Shown here in pieces: positions 10,309-20,005 of a DNA stretch of 64,000 nucleotides. Source of the DNA: an uncultured Gallionellaceae bacterium (GTDB lineage Bacteria; Pseudomonadota; Gammaproteobacteria; Burkholderiales; Gallionellaceae); contig CAINCU010000014.1 in assembly GCA_903847155.1 (NCBI GenBank), positions 62,001 through 126,000 on the forward strand, in the 5' to 3' direction. Each line of letters starts with the position of its first letter. The first letter of the stretch is position 1. The notes under the pieces were generated by a model. That model had not been told where the DNA came from. It was given only the letters and a program-made list of their open reading frames with translations, and ran no database searches. The translations under genes and the position numbers were made by a program.

Positions 10309-10324
10309 GTGATCAGCTCTTGCG

Positions 10325-10412
10325 GGCAAGCCAGTGGCCTGTAGATTGCCTATTGACGGGCATCTTCACTGGGGTTATTTGTGAAAACTAATGCGAACCT
10401 GACCCTTTTAGC
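10325..10412 (+). repeat. Dispersed repeat copy B, internally deleted
   Basis: Begins GCAAGCCAGT, lacks the middle of the unit, resumes at GTAGATTGCCTATTGACGGG and ends with the tail AACTAATGCGAACCTGACCC. It abuts the start of the coiled-coil gene fragment. Confidence 0.8.
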
Positions 10413-10423
10413 TACTTGAATAC

Positions 10424-10621
10424 ATGCGGATGATCGAGCAGCTCAGGGAAACCATCAAACAGGATCATGCAAAAAAATCTGCGATAGAAAACAAGTCGTC
10501 CGAGTTGGAAGCTAAAACAAAAGAACTCGCCGTGCTGGAAGCGAAGATAAAAGACTTGTCTGGAGCGCTCAACAGGATTTCAAATATCGCCGCTGCGGGC
10601 AAGATAGTCGGCGACGACTGA
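10424..10621 (+). pseudogene. Truncated duplicate of the coiled-coil gene
   Basis: Sixty-five codons nearly identical to the 3' end of the 8577-9179 gene, from MRTIEQLRETIKQD to the shared end GKIVGDD, but with only two LEAK units instead of five. DNA similarity begins at about 10416, just after repeat B, and runs past the stop codon (cgacgactgat-cgcgtggg in both). The first ~100 codons and the native start region are absent. An ATG exists but has no ribosome-binding site. It is best read as a partial gene duplication. Confidence 0.8.
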
Positions 10622-10656
10622 TCCGCGTGGGTGCGCGCAGCTTGCTTTCATTAGGA

Positions 10657-10687
10657 AGAAGCCCGCGAGAGCGGGCTTCTTTTTTTC
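10657..10687 (+). terminator. Rho-independent terminator after the coiled-coil fragment
   Basis: GAAGCCCGC-gaga-GCGGGCTTC followed by eight T. A strong classic terminator 36 bases after the fragment's stop codon. The full-length coiled-coil gene lacks one at the equivalent position. Confidence 0.92.
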
Positions 10688-10721
10688 GCAAAGTATTTCG
10701 ATGCTGACCCTTTAATTCGCG

Positions 10722-10835
10722 TGCAAGCCAGTAAATACGGCTATCTCCAGCTTGTGCATATTGTAGATCGCCTATTGACGGGCGTTTCCATGAGGTATGG
10801 TTGTGGAAACTAATGTGAACCAGACCCTTTTAGCT
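10722..10835 (+). repeat. Dispersed repeat copy C, with extended tail
   Basis: Full-length copy nearly identical to copy A, containing GCAAGCCAGTAAATACGG and GATCGCCTATTGACGGGC and a tail ending GTGAACCAGACCCTTTTAG. It stops about 20 bp before the 3' end of the DUF4145 gene. Confidence 0.85.
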
Positions 10836-10856
10836 GGTTCTGCGAAGTTGACTCCT

Positions 10857-11492
10857 TTAGCTGGCGCCATCACGTTTTTCGATGGCCTTTCTTGCGCCCT
10901 CAGGGAGTTTGTCGTACAAAGATTGAATATGTTTCGGTCTAGATATTCTTTCCTCAACAATGAGATTCATCATGACAAACAAATTGTGAGCAATTTCTGG
11001 AGTGTCGTTTATTTCGATTTCACCAGGATGAACTGCGTTGTTTCCTACGACACGACAGAAATCAAGGGCCTGTTGTACTAAAACTGGTAATCCCTTCTTA
11101 ACAAGCTCTCCAATATCATCATTAATATTTCTCCCTTTCTCCCCAAGGACAGTCATTAATTTTTGGAGAGCGAGTCGTAACAAAGCTGATGCTGCCCTAG
11201 GCGATATTGCAACAATATCTCTTGCTTCATCATAGTCTGCAAGACACTCTTGTGGCATATCAACATGCGGTGGTGGGACGGGAGCAGATGAGGGAACTAT
11301 CATCTGTTTCTTGTACCAATAAGACCATTTATGACAATGTCCACAAACGCAGAAATCCCAATCATCTGCCACCGTAAAGCCACCATGTCCAGAGCTATAA
11401 TAAAAATTATGCCACGATTGAGTAGCATAAACGGCACACTGAATGCAGTGGAACTGATGACTCTTATACACTGGCGGATAGTACTTCTGCAT
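10857..11492 (-). CDS. DUF4145 domain protein with N-terminal zinc-ribbon-like region
   Basis: A 211-residue protein. The N-terminal part has CIQC near residue 18 and CVCGHC near residue 50, suggesting a metal-binding ribbon. The C-terminal two thirds match the DUF4145 pattern (AISPRAASALLRLALQKLM, NINDDIGELVKKGLP, NNAVHPG). The biochemical function of this family is not established; such proteins are often found in accessory and defence-associated DNA. It is convergent with the repeat-bearing region and transcribed with the same polarity as mutS. The start MQKYYPPVYKSHQ is preceded by an AGGGG-like site. Confidence 0.75.
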   Translation of the reverse strand: MQKYYPPVYKSHQFHCIQCAVYATQSWHNFYYSSGHGGFTVADDWDFCVCGHCHKWSYWYKKQMIVPSSAPVPPPHVDMPQECLADYDEARDIVAISPRAASALLRLALQKLMTVLGEKGRNINDDIGELVKKGLPVLVQQALDFCRVVGNNAVHPGEIEINDTPEIAHNLFVMMNLIVEERISRPKHIQSLYDKLPEGARKAIEKRDGAS

Positions 11493-11550
11493 ATAGTGTC
11501 CCCTTAAGTATTTGTGACTGTGTTTGTCGGGCTATCAGACGTTTTTTTCC

Positions 11551-14349
11551 TTACATCAGCTTCTTCAACTTATAAATCTTCTCCAACGCTTCCTTCGGAC
11601 TCAACTCATCCGGCTGCAATTCACGCAGCGCCTGCAATAGCGGATGCTCTTCCGGTTCTTTCTCAATCACCACTGGTCGCTGGTCGAACAGATCGCCCTG
11701 CGGATTCTGTGCGGCGCTGTTCTGTTCGAGTTTGAGCAGTTGTTTTTTGGCAGTGCGGATGACGTCGTTGGGTACGCCCGCCAACGCGGCGACTTGCAGG
11801 CCGTAGCTTTGGCTGGCGGCGCCTTCGTTGACGCTGTGCAGGAACACGATGCTGTGCTGGTGTTCGATGGCGGCGAGGTGGACGTTGGCGAGCTGGGTGA
11901 ATTCTTCGGCCAGCCGCGTGAGTTCGAAATAGTGGGTGGCGAACAGCGTGTAGCTGCGGTTCTTTTCCAGCAGGTGGCGCGCGATGGCGTAGGCGAGGGC
12001 GAGGCCGTCGAAGGTGCTGGTGCCGCGCCCGATCTCGTCCACCAGCACCAGACTTTTTTCGGTGGCGTTGTGCAGGATGTTGGCGGCCTCGGTCATCTCG
12101 ACCATGAAGGTGGAACGTCCGCTGGCGAGGTCGTCCGATGCGCCGATGCGCGTGAAGATCTGGTCGATTTCGCCCAGCACCGCCGCTTGTGTGGGGACGA
12201 AGCAGCCGACATGCGCGAGCAGCGCGATGATGGCGACCTGGCGCATGTAGGTGGATTTACCGCCCATGTTGGGGCCGGTGATGAGCAGTGTGCGGCGCGC
12301 GTCGTTGAGCGCGGTGTCGTTCGGCGTGAACTGATCGACTTGCGCTTCCACTACCGGATGCCGACCTTTGATGATATTGATCTGCGCATCGTCGGCGAAT
12401 TGCGGCGCGCTGAAATTCAGCGTGGTGGCACGTTCGGCGAAGGTGGCGAGCACGTCCAGTTCGGCGATGGCGGCGGCGATGTTTTGCAGTTGCGGGATGA
12501 ACGGCGCGAGCTGGTCGAGCAATTGTTCGTACAGAAATTTCTCGCGTGCCAGTGCGCGCTCGTTGGCGGAGAGCGCCTTGTCCTCGAAGGTTTTCAGTTC
12601 CGGCGTGATGTAGCGCTCGGCATTCTTCAGCGTCTGGCGGCGGCGGTAATCGTCCGGCACGTTGACGGATTGCGCTGCGCTCACTTCGATGTAGAAACCA
12701 TGCACGCGGTTGTATTCCACTTTCAGTGTGGTGATGCCGGTGCGCTGGCGCTCGCGGGTTTCCAATGCCAGCAGGAAATCGCCGCAGTTGGTTTGGATGC
12801 CGCGCAACTCATCTAACTCTGCATCGAAGCCGTCGGCGATTACGCTGCCTTCGCGCAGCACTGAAGAGGGTTCGGGTTTGAGGGTTTTTTGCAGCAACTC
12901 TACTAACTTAATTCCCGTTCGCCCTGAGCTTGTCGAAGGGTGAACGGGCGCGCCGGTCTGCACGTCGCTGCGCGACGATCCTTCGACAGGTTCAGGACGA
13001 ACGGGCTGGTGAGGTTCAAGAGAGTCAATTGTCTGGAGTGCATCGGCCAGTTGCTGGATGAGCGGCGCATCGCATTGCGCCAACGAGGCATGCAGTTGCG
13101 GCAAAGTGAGCAGCGTGTCGCGCAAGCCGGAAAGGTCGCGCGGCCTGGCACTGCGCAGGGCGATGCGGGCGGTGATACGCTCTACATCGACGCAGGGTTT
13201 CAGGTGATCGTGCACGTCTTTGTATAGCTCCCTCTCCCGCAGGCGGGAGAGGGTTGGGGTGAGGGTCTGTGAGGTGAGCGCTTTGTTGTGCAACCCCTCA
13301 CCCCCAGCCCCTCTCCCGCCTGCGGGAGAGGGAAGTAGTTTGGAGACCGCATCCAGCCTTGCACTCAATACATTTCGATCCCGCAACGGATGATGCAACC
13401 AGTTCGCCAGCAAGCGGCTGCCCATGTTGGTGGCGCAAGTGTCGAGCAGCGAGAGCAGCGTCGGCGCGGGTTCGCCGCGCAGGGTTTGGGTGATCTCTAG
13501 GTTGCGCCGCGTGCTGGCATCCATGCGCACATAGCGATCCGCGCTGTACACCTGCACGCTGCGGATGTGGCTGATGGCTTGGCCTTGGGTGAGTTTGGCG
13601 TAGCCGAGTAATGCGCCTGCGGCTTCCAAGCCGACGCTGAAATTGTCGCAGCCGAATCCGGCGAGATCGAGGGTGGCGAACTGCTGGCATAGCGCGCGGC
13701 GCGCGCTTTCCACATCGAAATGCCAATCGGGCAATGCCCGAAGAGCCGCATGAATACTGGCTTGCGGGGCAGTGCTTTCGGCGTGCAGAATCTCGGAAGG
13801 TTGCAGTCGTTCCAGTTCGGCAGGCAGATTTTCGGTGGTGGTTTCGCAGATGACGAATTGGCCGGAGGCCAGGTTCAACCAAGCCAAACCAACTCCTCCC
13901 GAACTGCCCTTGGCCGGGGAGGCGATGGCGAGCAACAGGTTGTCGCGCTTCTCTTCCAGCAATGCGGAATCGGTGACGGTGCCCGGCGTGACGATGCGCA
14001 TCACTTTGCGTTCGACAGGGCCTTTGCTGGTGGCGGGGTCGCCGATCTGTTCGCAGATGGCGATGGATTCGCCCATCTTCACCAGGCGCGCCAGATATTG
14101 CTCTGCCGCGTGATACGGCACACCCGCCATCTTGATCGGGTTGCCGTTGGATGCGCCGCGCTGGGTGAGCGTGATGTCGAGCAGCTTGGCGGCGCGAACC
14201 GCGTCGTCATGGAACAGTTCGTAGAAATCGCCCATGCGGTAGAACAGCAGCATATCGGGATGCTGCGCTTTGATGGCCAGATACTGCTGCATCATGGGCG
14301 TGTGGTTAGCTTGTTGGGCCACTCCGTTGTTGGATGCGTCGGCAGACAT
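11551..14349 (-). CDS. mutS: DNA mismatch repair protein MutS with two in-frame repeat insertions
   Basis: Recognises base mismatches and small loops and recruits MutL. The mismatch-binding Phe-x-Glu is [11 protein letters not shown] near residue 40; the connector, clamp and ATPase domains follow, with Walker [10 protein letters not shown] and the DEIGRGTST Walker B. The product is 932 residues, against about 850-880 for most MutS proteins. The excess lies in two low-complexity segments, [14 protein letters not shown]...[12 protein letters not shown] and VRPEPVEG...[10 protein letters not shown], which are translations of inserted palindromic repeats (13230-13333 and 12914-13007). Both insertions keep the frame and fall in the lever/clamp region rather than in catalytic motifs, so activity may be retained. 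It is followed on the same strand by DUF4145. Confidence 0.95.
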   Translation of the reverse strand: MSADASNNGVAQQANHTPMMQQYLAIKAQHPDMLLFYRMGDFYELFHDDAVRAAKLLDITLTQRGASNGNPIKMAGVPYHAAEQYLARLVKMGESIAICEQIGDPATSKGPVERKVMRIVTPGTVTDSALLEEKRDNLLLAIASPAKGSSGGVGLAWLNLASGQFVICETTTENLPAELERLQPSEILHAESTAPQASIHAALRALPDWHFDVESARRALCQQFATLDLAGFGCDNFSVGLEAAGALLGYAKLTQGQAISHIRSVQVYSADRYVRMDASTRRNLEITQTLRGEPAPTLLSLLDTCATNMGSRLLANWLHHPLRDRNVLSARLDAVSKLLPSPAGGRGAGGEGLHNKALTSQTLTPTLSRLRERELYKDVHDHLKPCVDVERITARIALRSARPRDLSGLRDTLLTLPQLHASLAQCDAPLIQQLADALQTIDSLEPHQPVRPEPVEGSSRSDVQTGAPVHPSTSSGRTGIKLVELLQKTLKPEPSSVLREGSVIADGFDAELDELRGIQTNCGDFLLALETRERQRTGITTLKVEYNRVHGFYIEVSAAQSVNVPDDYRRRQTLKNAERYITPELKTFEDKALSANERALAREKFLYEQLLDQLAPFIPQLQNIAAAIAELDVLATFAERATTLNFSAPQFADDAQINIIKGRHPVVEAQVDQFTPNDTALNDARRTLLITGPNMGGKSTYMRQVAIIALLAHVGCFVPTQAAVLGEIDQIFTRIGASDDLASGRSTFMVEMTEAANILHNATEKSLVLVDEIGRGTSTFDGLALAYAIARHLLEKNRSYTLFATHYFELTRLAEEFTQLANVHLAAIEHQHSIVFLHSVNEGAASQSYGLQVAALAGVPNDVIRTAKKQLLKLEQNSAAQNPQGDLFDQRPVVIEKEPEEHPLLQALRELQPDELSPKEALEKIYKLKKLM
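12914..13007. repeat. Inverted-repeat element inserted in frame in mutS (VRPEPVEG type)
   Basis: Ends are inverted copies: CGTTCGCCCTGAGC... on the left and the related ...TTCAGGACGAACGGGC on the right, with internal CTTGTCGAAGG and CCTTCGACAGG arms. This type of roughly 90-bp palindromic repeat occurs between genes in many proteobacteria, and its translation VRPEPVEG / STSSGRTG is a familiar contaminant of predicted proteins. Here it is within a coding frame. Confidence 0.85.
13230..13333. repeat. Inverted-repeat element inserted in frame in mutS ([13 protein letters not shown] type)
   Basis: Two long inverted arms, each containing its own short palindrome (CTCCCGCAGGCGGGAG on the left and CTCCCGCCTGCGGGAG on the right), flank a spacer with GTGAGGG / CCCTCAC. 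The element resembles a non-autonomous palindromic repeat normally found between genes. It is translated within MutS as a Gly/Pro/Arg-rich loop. Confidence 0.88.
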
Positions 14350-14358
14350 TGCTTGCTA

Positions 14359-15156
14359 TCAGCCTATTAGCCCCGGAGTCAGATGTGGCGAAATGATATG
14401 CAACAGTTGCTGGTGGATGTCGGGGTTACCCGCGCAGATGTGGCCGCTCTTAAGGAACGTGTCCGTGCCGTGCAGGTCGCTGACCATGCCGCCTGCCTCG
14501 GTGATGAGCAAGGCTCCTGCCGCGATGTCCCATGGCTTGAGTCCGGTCTCGAAGAACGCATCGTAACGGCCTGCGGCAGTCCAGGCGAGGTCGAGCGAGG
14601 CGGCGCCGGGGCGGCGTATGCCTGCGCTTTTTTGCATGACATCGCGCACGATGTCCATGTAGGGTTCAAGGTGATCGAAATTGCTATAGGGGAATCCGGT
14701 GCCGATCAGGCTGTCGGCCATTTCCTTGCGCTTGCTCACGCGCAGGCGCTTGTCGTTGAGATAGGCGCCGCGTCCGCGCGTGGCGGTGAACAGGTCGTTA
14801 CTGGTCGGGTCGTACACCACGGCCTGGGTCAGGATGCCGTTGTGTTGCAGGCCGATGGACACGGCGTATTGCGGCACGCCATGCAGAAAGTTGGTGGTGC
14901 CGTCTAGCGGGTCGATGATCCACACGTATTCCGACTCGCCTTGGGCGCCGCTCTCTTCTGCTAGAATCGCATGGTCGGGATAGGCCTGCTTCAGGGCTTC
15001 GATGATGATGCGCTCGGCGGCGCGATCCACTTCGCTGACGTAATCCGCGTGGGATTTTTTGGTCACGGTGAGGTGGTCGAGGTTGTCGGCGGCACGGTGA
15101 ATCAGATTGCCGGCGCGACGCGCGGCCTTCACCGCGATGTTGAGCATGGGGTGCAT
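14359..15156 (-). CDS. suhB: Inositol-1-monophosphatase family protein SuhB
   Basis: Mg-dependent phosphatase; in E. coli SuhB also acts in rRNA antitermination complexes. The 265-residue product shows the metal-binding motifs EESG near residue 67, [12 protein letters not shown] near 83 and [15 protein letters not shown] near 210. Length is standard. It is divergent from trmJ with only 38 bp between starts, so the two promoters must overlap. The start is the first ATG ([10 protein letters not shown]), as in other proteobacterial homologues. Confidence 0.93.
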   Translation of the reverse strand: MHPMLNIAVKAARRAGNLIHRAADNLDHLTVTKKSHADYVSEVDRAAERIIIEALKQAYPDHAILAEESGAQGESEYVWIIDPLDGTTNFLHGVPQYAVSIGLQHNGILTQAVVYDPTSNDLFTATRGRGAYLNDKRLRVSKRKEMADSLIGTGFPYSNFDHLEPYMDIVRDVMQKSAGIRRPGAASLDLAWTAAGRYDAFFETGLKPWDIAAGALLITEAGGMVSDLHGTDTFLKSGHICAGNPDIHQQLLHIISPHLTPGLIG

Positions 15157-15194
15157 ATCAGTACGACCTTTTTAATGAGCTGGGGAAATCCGGC

Positions 15195-15992
15195 GTGCAT
15201 TTTAGTTGGTATTGCGTTTTGAATAAACCAAATCCTTTCGAACATATTCGGGTAGTCCTTAGTCACACCACCCATCCGGGCAACATCGGCGCGGCGGCGC
15301 GGGCGATGAAGACCATGGGCTTGCGCCATCTTTATCTCATCAATCCGCGCTATTTCCCAGATGCGCAGGCCACGGCGATGGCGGCGGGGGCGGACGATGT
15401 TTTGTCCAATGCGGTGGTGTGCAGCTCCATCGACGAGGCGCTGCGCGATGTGGTGTTTACCGTGGCGATGACGGCGCGGCTGCGCGACATATCCATTGCG
15501 GTGAAGACACCACGCGAGGCGATGCCCGAGGTGTTGCAGCAAGCGGCTACGCAGCCTGTGGCCTTGCTGTTCGGCACCGAGATGTCGGGCCTGACCAACG
15601 AGGAAATGGGCAAGGCGCAACTGGGTGTGAACATTCCGTCGCATCCCGATTTCTCCTCGCTCAACATTGCGGCATCGGTGCAGGTGATCGCTTACGAACT
15701 GAGTGTGGCGGCGGCTTCATTCACGCGGGTAGCCGCAGAAACTCAGCCTGCCTCGCACGAACGACTGGAGGGCTTGTACGCGCATCTGGAAAAGACGCTG
15801 TTCGAGATCGGCTTTTTCAACACGCAAAATCCGGCGCGGCTGATGCAGCGCTTGCGCCGTTTGTACTCGCGCACGCGGCTGGAGGATGAGGAGGTCAATA
15901 TCCTGCGCGGTATCCTGACTGTGACAACCGGTTACAATGCGCGCCTCAAAAAACGTTATCTGGAAGAACACCCGGATGTTCAACAACATTAG
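15195..15992 (+). CDS. trmJ: tRNA (cytidine/uridine-32-2'-O)-methyltransferase TrmJ
   Basis: SPOUT-class methyltransferase acting on position 32 of the tRNA anticodon loop. Motifs: [16 protein letters not shown] near residue 29, [14 protein letters not shown] and [22 protein letters not shown] (SAM-binding knot), then a helical C-terminal extension. The 265 residues fit the family. A GTG at 15195 is chosen because GGGGA lies 8 bases upstream; a TTG at 15219 (LNKPNPF) would fit the usual N-terminus equally well. The 3' end overlaps cysE by 17 bases. Confidence 0.93.
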   Translation: MHFSWYCVLNKPNPFEHIRVVLSHTTHPGNIGAAARAMKTMGLRHLYLINPRYFPDAQATAMAAGADDVLSNAVVCSSIDEALRDVVFTVAMTARLRDISIAVKTPREAMPEVLQQAATQPVALLFGTEMSGLTNEEMGKAQLGVNIPSHPDFSSLNIAASVQVIAYELSVAAASFTRVAAETQPASHERLEGLYAHLEKTLFEIGFFNTQNPARLMQRLRRLYSRTRLEDEEVNILRGILTVTTGYNARLKKRYLEEHPDVQQH

Positions 15993-16707
15993 AGAAGACA
16001 TTGCCAGCGTATTTGCCCGCGACCCGGCGGCGCGCACCACGTTCGAGGTGCTGACCTGCTACCCCGGTTTGCACGCGCGTATCCTGCACCGTCTGTCAAA
16101 TACGCTGTGGCACGCTAACTTTAAATGGCTGGCGCGATTTACTTCGCATTTTGCGCGCTGGATCACCGGCATCGAGATTCATCCTGGCGCGACGATTGGT
16201 AAAAGATTTTTCATTGACCACGGCATGGGTGTGGTGATCGGCGAAACTGCCGAGATCGGCGACGACGTGACCATGTATCACGGTGTGACCTTGGGCGGTA
16301 CTTCGTGGCGCGAAGGCAAGCGCCACCCGACTTTGGGCAACGGCGTAGTGGTTGGCGCGGGTGCGAAAGTGTTGGGGCCAATTCATATTGGCGACGGTGC
16401 GAAGATTGGTTCCAACGCGGTGGTGGTGAAGGATGTTCCGGCGGGTGCGACAGCAGCGGGTATCCCGGCGCGTATCCTCGATGAAGAGAAGAAAACCGCC
16501 CCCATTTTCAATGCTTACGGTATCGGCAACGACAAGGATGATCCGCTCTCCAAGGCCATCCACGGCCTGTTGGGGCATAGCGTTACTGTTGATCAGCGCA
16601 TCAATTTTATCTTGCAACAATTGGAGAAGATGGGCGTGCCGGTAGAAGAGGAACGTGCCACTGCCGACAAGTTCGACCCGAATCATTTGAATAAGATTGT
16701 TGATTAA
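15976..16707 (+). CDS. cysE: Serine O-acetyltransferase CysE
   Basis: Makes O-acetylserine, the acceptor for cysteine synthesis. A short helical N-terminus precedes left-handed beta-helix hexapeptide repeats ([39 protein letters not shown]). 243 residues from the ATG at 15976 (MFNNIREDI), which has GGAAG about 9 bases upstream; the track's earlier start runs through trmJ. It lies just before iscR, so cysteine precursor supply sits next to Fe-S assembly. A second cysE with similar sequence lies in the nif operon (46001). Confidence 0.93.
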   Translation: MFNNIREDIASVFARDPAARTTFEVLTCYPGLHARILHRLSNTLWHANFKWLARFTSHFARWITGIEIHPGATIGKRFFIDHGMGVVIGETAEIGDDVTMYHGVTLGGTSWREGKRHPTLGNGVVVGAGAKVLGPIHIGDGAKIGSNAVVVKDVPAGATAAGIPARILDEEKKTAPIFNAYGIGNDKDDPLSKAIHGLLGHSVTVDQRINFILQQLEKMGVPVEEERATADKFDPNHLNKIVD

Positions 16708-16805
16708 AAGAATCAAGTATTCTATTATCTCCATAGCGATAGTGTTATTTAAGGGTGTGGCAGATGTTTACGGTTACGCCGGTCTGAATTTATTGGAGAA
16801 ATATT

Positions 16806-17288
16806 ATGAGACTTACAACTAAGGGACGGTTTGCGGTGACTGCGATGGTCGATCTGGCGATGCGCGGTGGAAAAGGTCCGGTGACGCTGGCGGGTATTAG
16901 CGAGCGTCAGAAGATTTCGTTGTCATATCTGGAACAGTTGTTCGGCAAGTTGCGCAGGAGCAATGTGGTGGCAAGTGTGCGTGGTCCGGGCGGCGGTTAT
17001 TGTTTGGCGCGTCCAGCGAACAAAATATCGGTGGTCGAAATCATTTCCGCAGTGGATGAGCCGCTGGATGTCACCAATTGCAGCAGTAAGGGCGATTGCC
17101 AGGATGGCAAGCCGTGCATGACGCATCAACTGTGGTACGGTCTGAACGTGGTGATCTATGAGCATCTGAGCAAGATCAATTTGCAGCAACTGGTGGACGG
17201 TCAAAGCAATGCCGAGAAAAACAACGTCGAGTTGAGTTCCGCGATGCTGAAAAATATGCACCACTCCCTCCAGCAAGCTACGGTCTGA
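16806..17288 (+). CDS. iscR: Fe-S cluster-sensing regulator IscR
   Basis: Rrf2-family winged-helix regulator that, with a [2Fe-2S] cluster, represses the isc operon in studied relatives. The 160-residue product has the winged helix in residues 1-65 (wing GPGGGY), then ligands Cys92, Cys98, Cys104 and His107 (NCSSKGDC, GKPCMTH), at the same numbers as in E. coli. It is the first gene of iscR-S-U-A-hscB-A-fdx-iscX. The upstream 98 bp must hold the promoter; a TTGATT/AATCAA palindrome overlaps the cysE stop, but I cannot assign an IscR site. Confidence 0.96.
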   Translation: MRLTTKGRFAVTAMVDLAMRGGKGPVTLAGISERQKISLSYLEQLFGKLRRSNVVASVRGPGGGYCLARPANKISVVEIISAVDEPLDVTNCSSKGDCQDGKPCMTHQLWYGLNVVIYEHLSKINLQQLVDGQSNAEKNNVELSSAMLKNMHHSLQQATV

Positions 17289-17303
17289 TTCTCGAGAGTT
17301 TAT

Positions 17304-18518
17304 ATGGCACTCCATCTTCCTATTTATCTGGATTACTCGGCGACCACTCCGGTTGATCCGCGCGTGGCCGAGATGATGATTCCCTATCTCACCGAAAAAT
17401 TCGGCAATCCCGCCTCGCGTTCGCATTCATTTGGCTGGACTGCAGATGAGGCGGTGGAACGCGCTCGAGAGCAAGTGGCGGCGCTGGTGAATGCCGACCC
17501 GAAAGAGATCGTGTGGACATCCGGCGCAACTGAATCCAACAATCTGGCGTTGAAGGGCGCGGCGCATTTTTATGCCGACAAAGGTAAGCACATCATCACC
17601 GTGCAAACCGAACACAAAGCCATTCTCGACACCGTGCGTGAATTGGAACGTCAGGGTTTCTCTGCGACTTACCTCGATCCCGAGCCGAATGGTTTGATCG
17701 ATCTTGAAAAACTCAAAGCCGCCTTGCGTCCCGACACCACCATCGTTTCGGTGATGCTGGTGAACAACGAGATTGGAGTGATTCAGGACATAGCGGCTAT
17801 CGGCGAAATCTGCCGTGCCAAAGGCATCCTGTTCCATGTAGATGCGGCGCAGGCCACCGGCAAGGTAGTGATCGACCTGCAAAAGCTCAAAGTTGACCTG
17901 ATGTCGTTCTCCGCGCACAAAACCTACGGCCCGAAAGGCATTGGCGCGCTGTACGTGCGGCGCAAACCGCGTGTGCGTCTGGAAGCGCAGATGCACGGTG
18001 GCGGCCATGAGCGCGGCTTCCGCTCCGGCACCCTGCCAACACATCAGATCGTCGGCATGGGCGAAGCGTTCCGCATCGCCAAGGAAGAAATGGCTACCGA
18101 GAACGAACGCATCCGCATGTTGCGCGACCGTCTGTGGGCGGGGCTGTCGAACATGGAAGAGGTGTATCTGAATGGCGACCTGGAACATCGTGTGCCGCAC
18201 AACCTGAACGTGAGCTTCAACTTCGTCGAAGGCGAATCGTTGATCATGGCGGTGAAAGACATCGCGGTATCCAGCGGCTCGGCCTGCACCTCGGCCAGTC
18301 TGGAGCCATCCTACGTGTTGCGCGCTTTGGGACGCAACGACGAATTGGCACACAGCTCGATTCGTTTTACCATTGGACGTTTCACAACCATTGAAGAAGT
18401 GGATTACGCAGTGAAACTATTGCATGAAAAAATTGCCAAATTGCGCGAGCTCTCTCCTTTATGGGATATGTTCAAAGAGGGGGTGGATTTGAATAGCGTG
18501 CAGTGGGCAGCCCACTAA
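17304..18518 (+). CDS. iscS: Cysteine desulfurase IscS
   Basis: PLP enzyme that takes sulfur from cysteine for Fe-S clusters and thiolated tRNA. The 404-residue product shows the [10 protein letters not shown] region, the PLP lysine in [10 protein letters not shown] near residue 206 and the active-site Cys in [14 protein letters not shown] near residue 328. The mobile Cys loop is the long IscS type. Downstream of iscR by 15 bases and upstream of iscU by 10. A second, NifS-type desulfurase is at 43523. Confidence 0.97.
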   Translation: MALHLPIYLDYSATTPVDPRVAEMMIPYLTEKFGNPASRSHSFGWTADEAVERAREQVAALVNADPKEIVWTSGATESNNLALKGAAHFYADKGKHIITVQTEHKAILDTVRELERQGFSATYLDPEPNGLIDLEKLKAALRPDTTIVSVMLVNNEIGVIQDIAAIGEICRAKGILFHVDAAQATGKVVIDLQKLKVDLMSFSAHKTYGPKGIGALYVRRKPRVRLEAQMHGGGHERGFRSGTLPTHQIVGMGEAFRIAKEEMATENERIRMLRDRLWAGLSNMEEVYLNGDLEHRVPHNLNVSFNFVEGESLIMAVKDIAVSSGSACTSASLEPSYVLRALGRNDELAHSSIRFTIGRFTTIEEVDYAVKLLHEKIAKLRELSPLWDMFKEGVDLNSVQWAAH

Positions 18519-18528
18519 GGAGAACATC

Positions 18529-18945
18529 ATGGCTTATAGCGAAAAAGTTTTGGATCATTACGAGAATCCGCGCAACGTCGGGGCGCTGGACAAGAACGAT
18601 GCATTTGTTGGCACCGGCATGGTCGGTGCACCTGCTTGCGGTGACGTGATGAAGTTGCAGATCAAGGTGGGCAAGGACGGCATCATCGAAGATGCCAAGT
18701 TCAAGACCTACGGCTGCGGTTCCGCGATAGCGTCCAGTTCGCTCGTTACCGAATGGGTAAAGGGTAAGACGGTGGATCAGGCGCTGGCGATCAAGAACAC
18801 GCATATCGCCGAAGAACTGGCCTTGCCTCCGGTGAAGATTCACTGTTCCATCCTGGCGGAAGATGCCATTAAGGCGGCAGTTGCGGATTACAAGGCGAAG
18901 AGCGGGGCGATGGTGGAGACCGCCGCCTGCAACGGAAATAAATAG
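18529..18945 (+). CDS. iscU: Fe-S cluster scaffold IscU
   Basis: Scaffold on which IscS sulfur and iron form clusters. Conserved ligands: Cys in GAPACGDVMKLQ, Cys in [11 protein letters not shown], and His/Cys in KIHCSILAED; the LPPVK motif recognised by HscA is present. The protein is 138 residues, about ten longer than E. coli IscU, with an extra tail (VETAACNGNK) containing one more cysteine. A strong AAGGAG site precedes the start. Confidence 0.97.
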   Translation: MAYSEKVLDHYENPRNVGALDKNDAFVGTGMVGAPACGDVMKLQIKVGKDGIIEDAKFKTYGCGSAIASSSLVTEWVKGKTVDQALAIKNTHIAEELALPPVKIHCSILAEDAIKAAVADYKAKSGAMVETAACNGNK

Positions 18946-18954
18946 GAGGAAGGC

Positions 18955-19278
18955 GTGTCGATCTCATTGACTGAAAATGCGGCGAAACATGTGCGAAATT
19001 TTTTGGCTAAACGCGGCAAAGGTGTAGGGCTGCGTGTTGGTGTGCGCACCAGTGGTTGTTCCGGCATGGCGTACAAACTGGAATTCGCCGATGCCGTGGA
19101 TTGCGAGGATTTGCAATTCACCAGCAACGGTGTGGTGGTGCTGGTCGATCAGCAGAGCCTGCCCTACATTGACGGCATGGAACTGGATTACACGCGCGAG
19201 GGTTTAAACGAAGGTTTCAAGTTCAATAATCCGAACGTGAAAGATTCCTGCGGCTGCGGCGAAAGCTTCAAGGTTTGA
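18955..19278 (+). CDS. iscA: A-type Fe-S carrier IscA
   Basis: Transfers iron or clusters from the scaffold to targets. The 107-residue product has the three ligands, in [15 protein letters not shown] and DSCGCGESF, and the [11 protein letters not shown] ending typical of IscA. It starts with GTG after AGGAAGG (spacing 2-5 bases). It is followed by a 107-bp gap before hscB, the only real gap inside the operon. Confidence 0.96.
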   Translation: MSISLTENAAKHVRNFLAKRGKGVGLRVGVRTSGCSGMAYKLEFADAVDCEDLQFTSNGVVVLVDQQSLPYIDGMELDYTREGLNEGFKFNNPNVKDSCGCGESFKV

Positions 19279-19385
19279 AAAAACCATTAGCCATGGAAGA
19301 ACACCGATGACCACTGATAAAACATCCGTGAAATTTCGTGTTCATCTGTGGCTAAATTGTTTTACCTTATGATAAGAATCTATTG
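19279..19385. other. Intergenic segment inside the isc operon with a commonly dispersed motif
   Basis: The spacer contains gaacaccgatgaccactgat and then a segment ending TTCGTGTTCATCTGTGGC. This wording resembles an intergenic sequence I have met in unrelated bacterial genomes; that is memory, not a search. There is no terminator hairpin, so read-through from iscA to hscB is likely. Confidence 0.4.
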
Positions 19386-19928
19386 ATGCAACCCATCAGC
19401 TTTGATCTTCAGCAGGATTTCTTCTCCCTCTTTTCGCTTCCTCATCGTTTCCAATTCGATATCACCTTGCTTGAGCAGAATTACCGCTCATTGCAAGCGC
19501 AAGTCCATCCCGATAAATTCGTGCACCTCTCCGAGGCTGAACGCCGACTATCCATGCAATGGGCGACGCACGTTAACGAGGGCTACCAGACGTTGCGCAA
19601 TCCACTGAACCGCGCGCGCTATCTGTTGACGCTGCAAGGTGTGGATACGCAGGAAAACAGCAACACCGCAATGCCTGTTGAATTTTTGATGCAGCAAATG
19701 GAATGGCGCGAGGCACTGGAAGAAGCTAGACAGGCGAAAGACAGTGCAGTGCTGGATGAGTTGGAGCAGCGCGTGCAGCATGAGATGCGTGCTTTGCAGC
19801 ACGATCTCGCGCGCGATCTCGATGAGATGCACGATTACGCCGCCGCTTCCGGTATAGTGCGCAAACTTAAATTTCTTGAAAAGATTGCGGAGGAAATTGG
19901 CTCCGCATTCGACGAACTCGATACTTAA
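19386..19928 (+). CDS. hscB: Fe-S assembly co-chaperone HscB
   Basis: J-domain protein that brings IscU to HscA. The J domain fills residues 5-80 with the HPDKF signature near residue 42, and a three-helix C-terminal domain that binds IscU follows. 180 residues, slightly longer than E. coli HscB (171). The start is the ATG at 19386; the track's TTG is one codon earlier. Confidence 0.94.
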   Translation: MQPISFDLQQDFFSLFSLPHRFQFDITLLEQNYRSLQAQVHPDKFVHLSEAERRLSMQWATHVNEGYQTLRNPLNRARYLLTLQGVDTQENSNTAMPVEFLMQQMEWREALEEARQAKDSAVLDELEQRVQHEMRALQHDLARDLDEMHDYAAASGIVRKLKFLEKIAEEIGSAFDELDT

Positions 19929-20005
19929 AGGGAATCGCTGATTTTGTGGTTGCACTATCCCGCAAGGGCACACAAAACGGTTTACCCTACCAACGAATAA
20001 ATCAA

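Noticed and set aside
11644-12816. 390-residue plus-strand ORF
   Set aside because: Antisense shadow of mutS, no recognisable motif.
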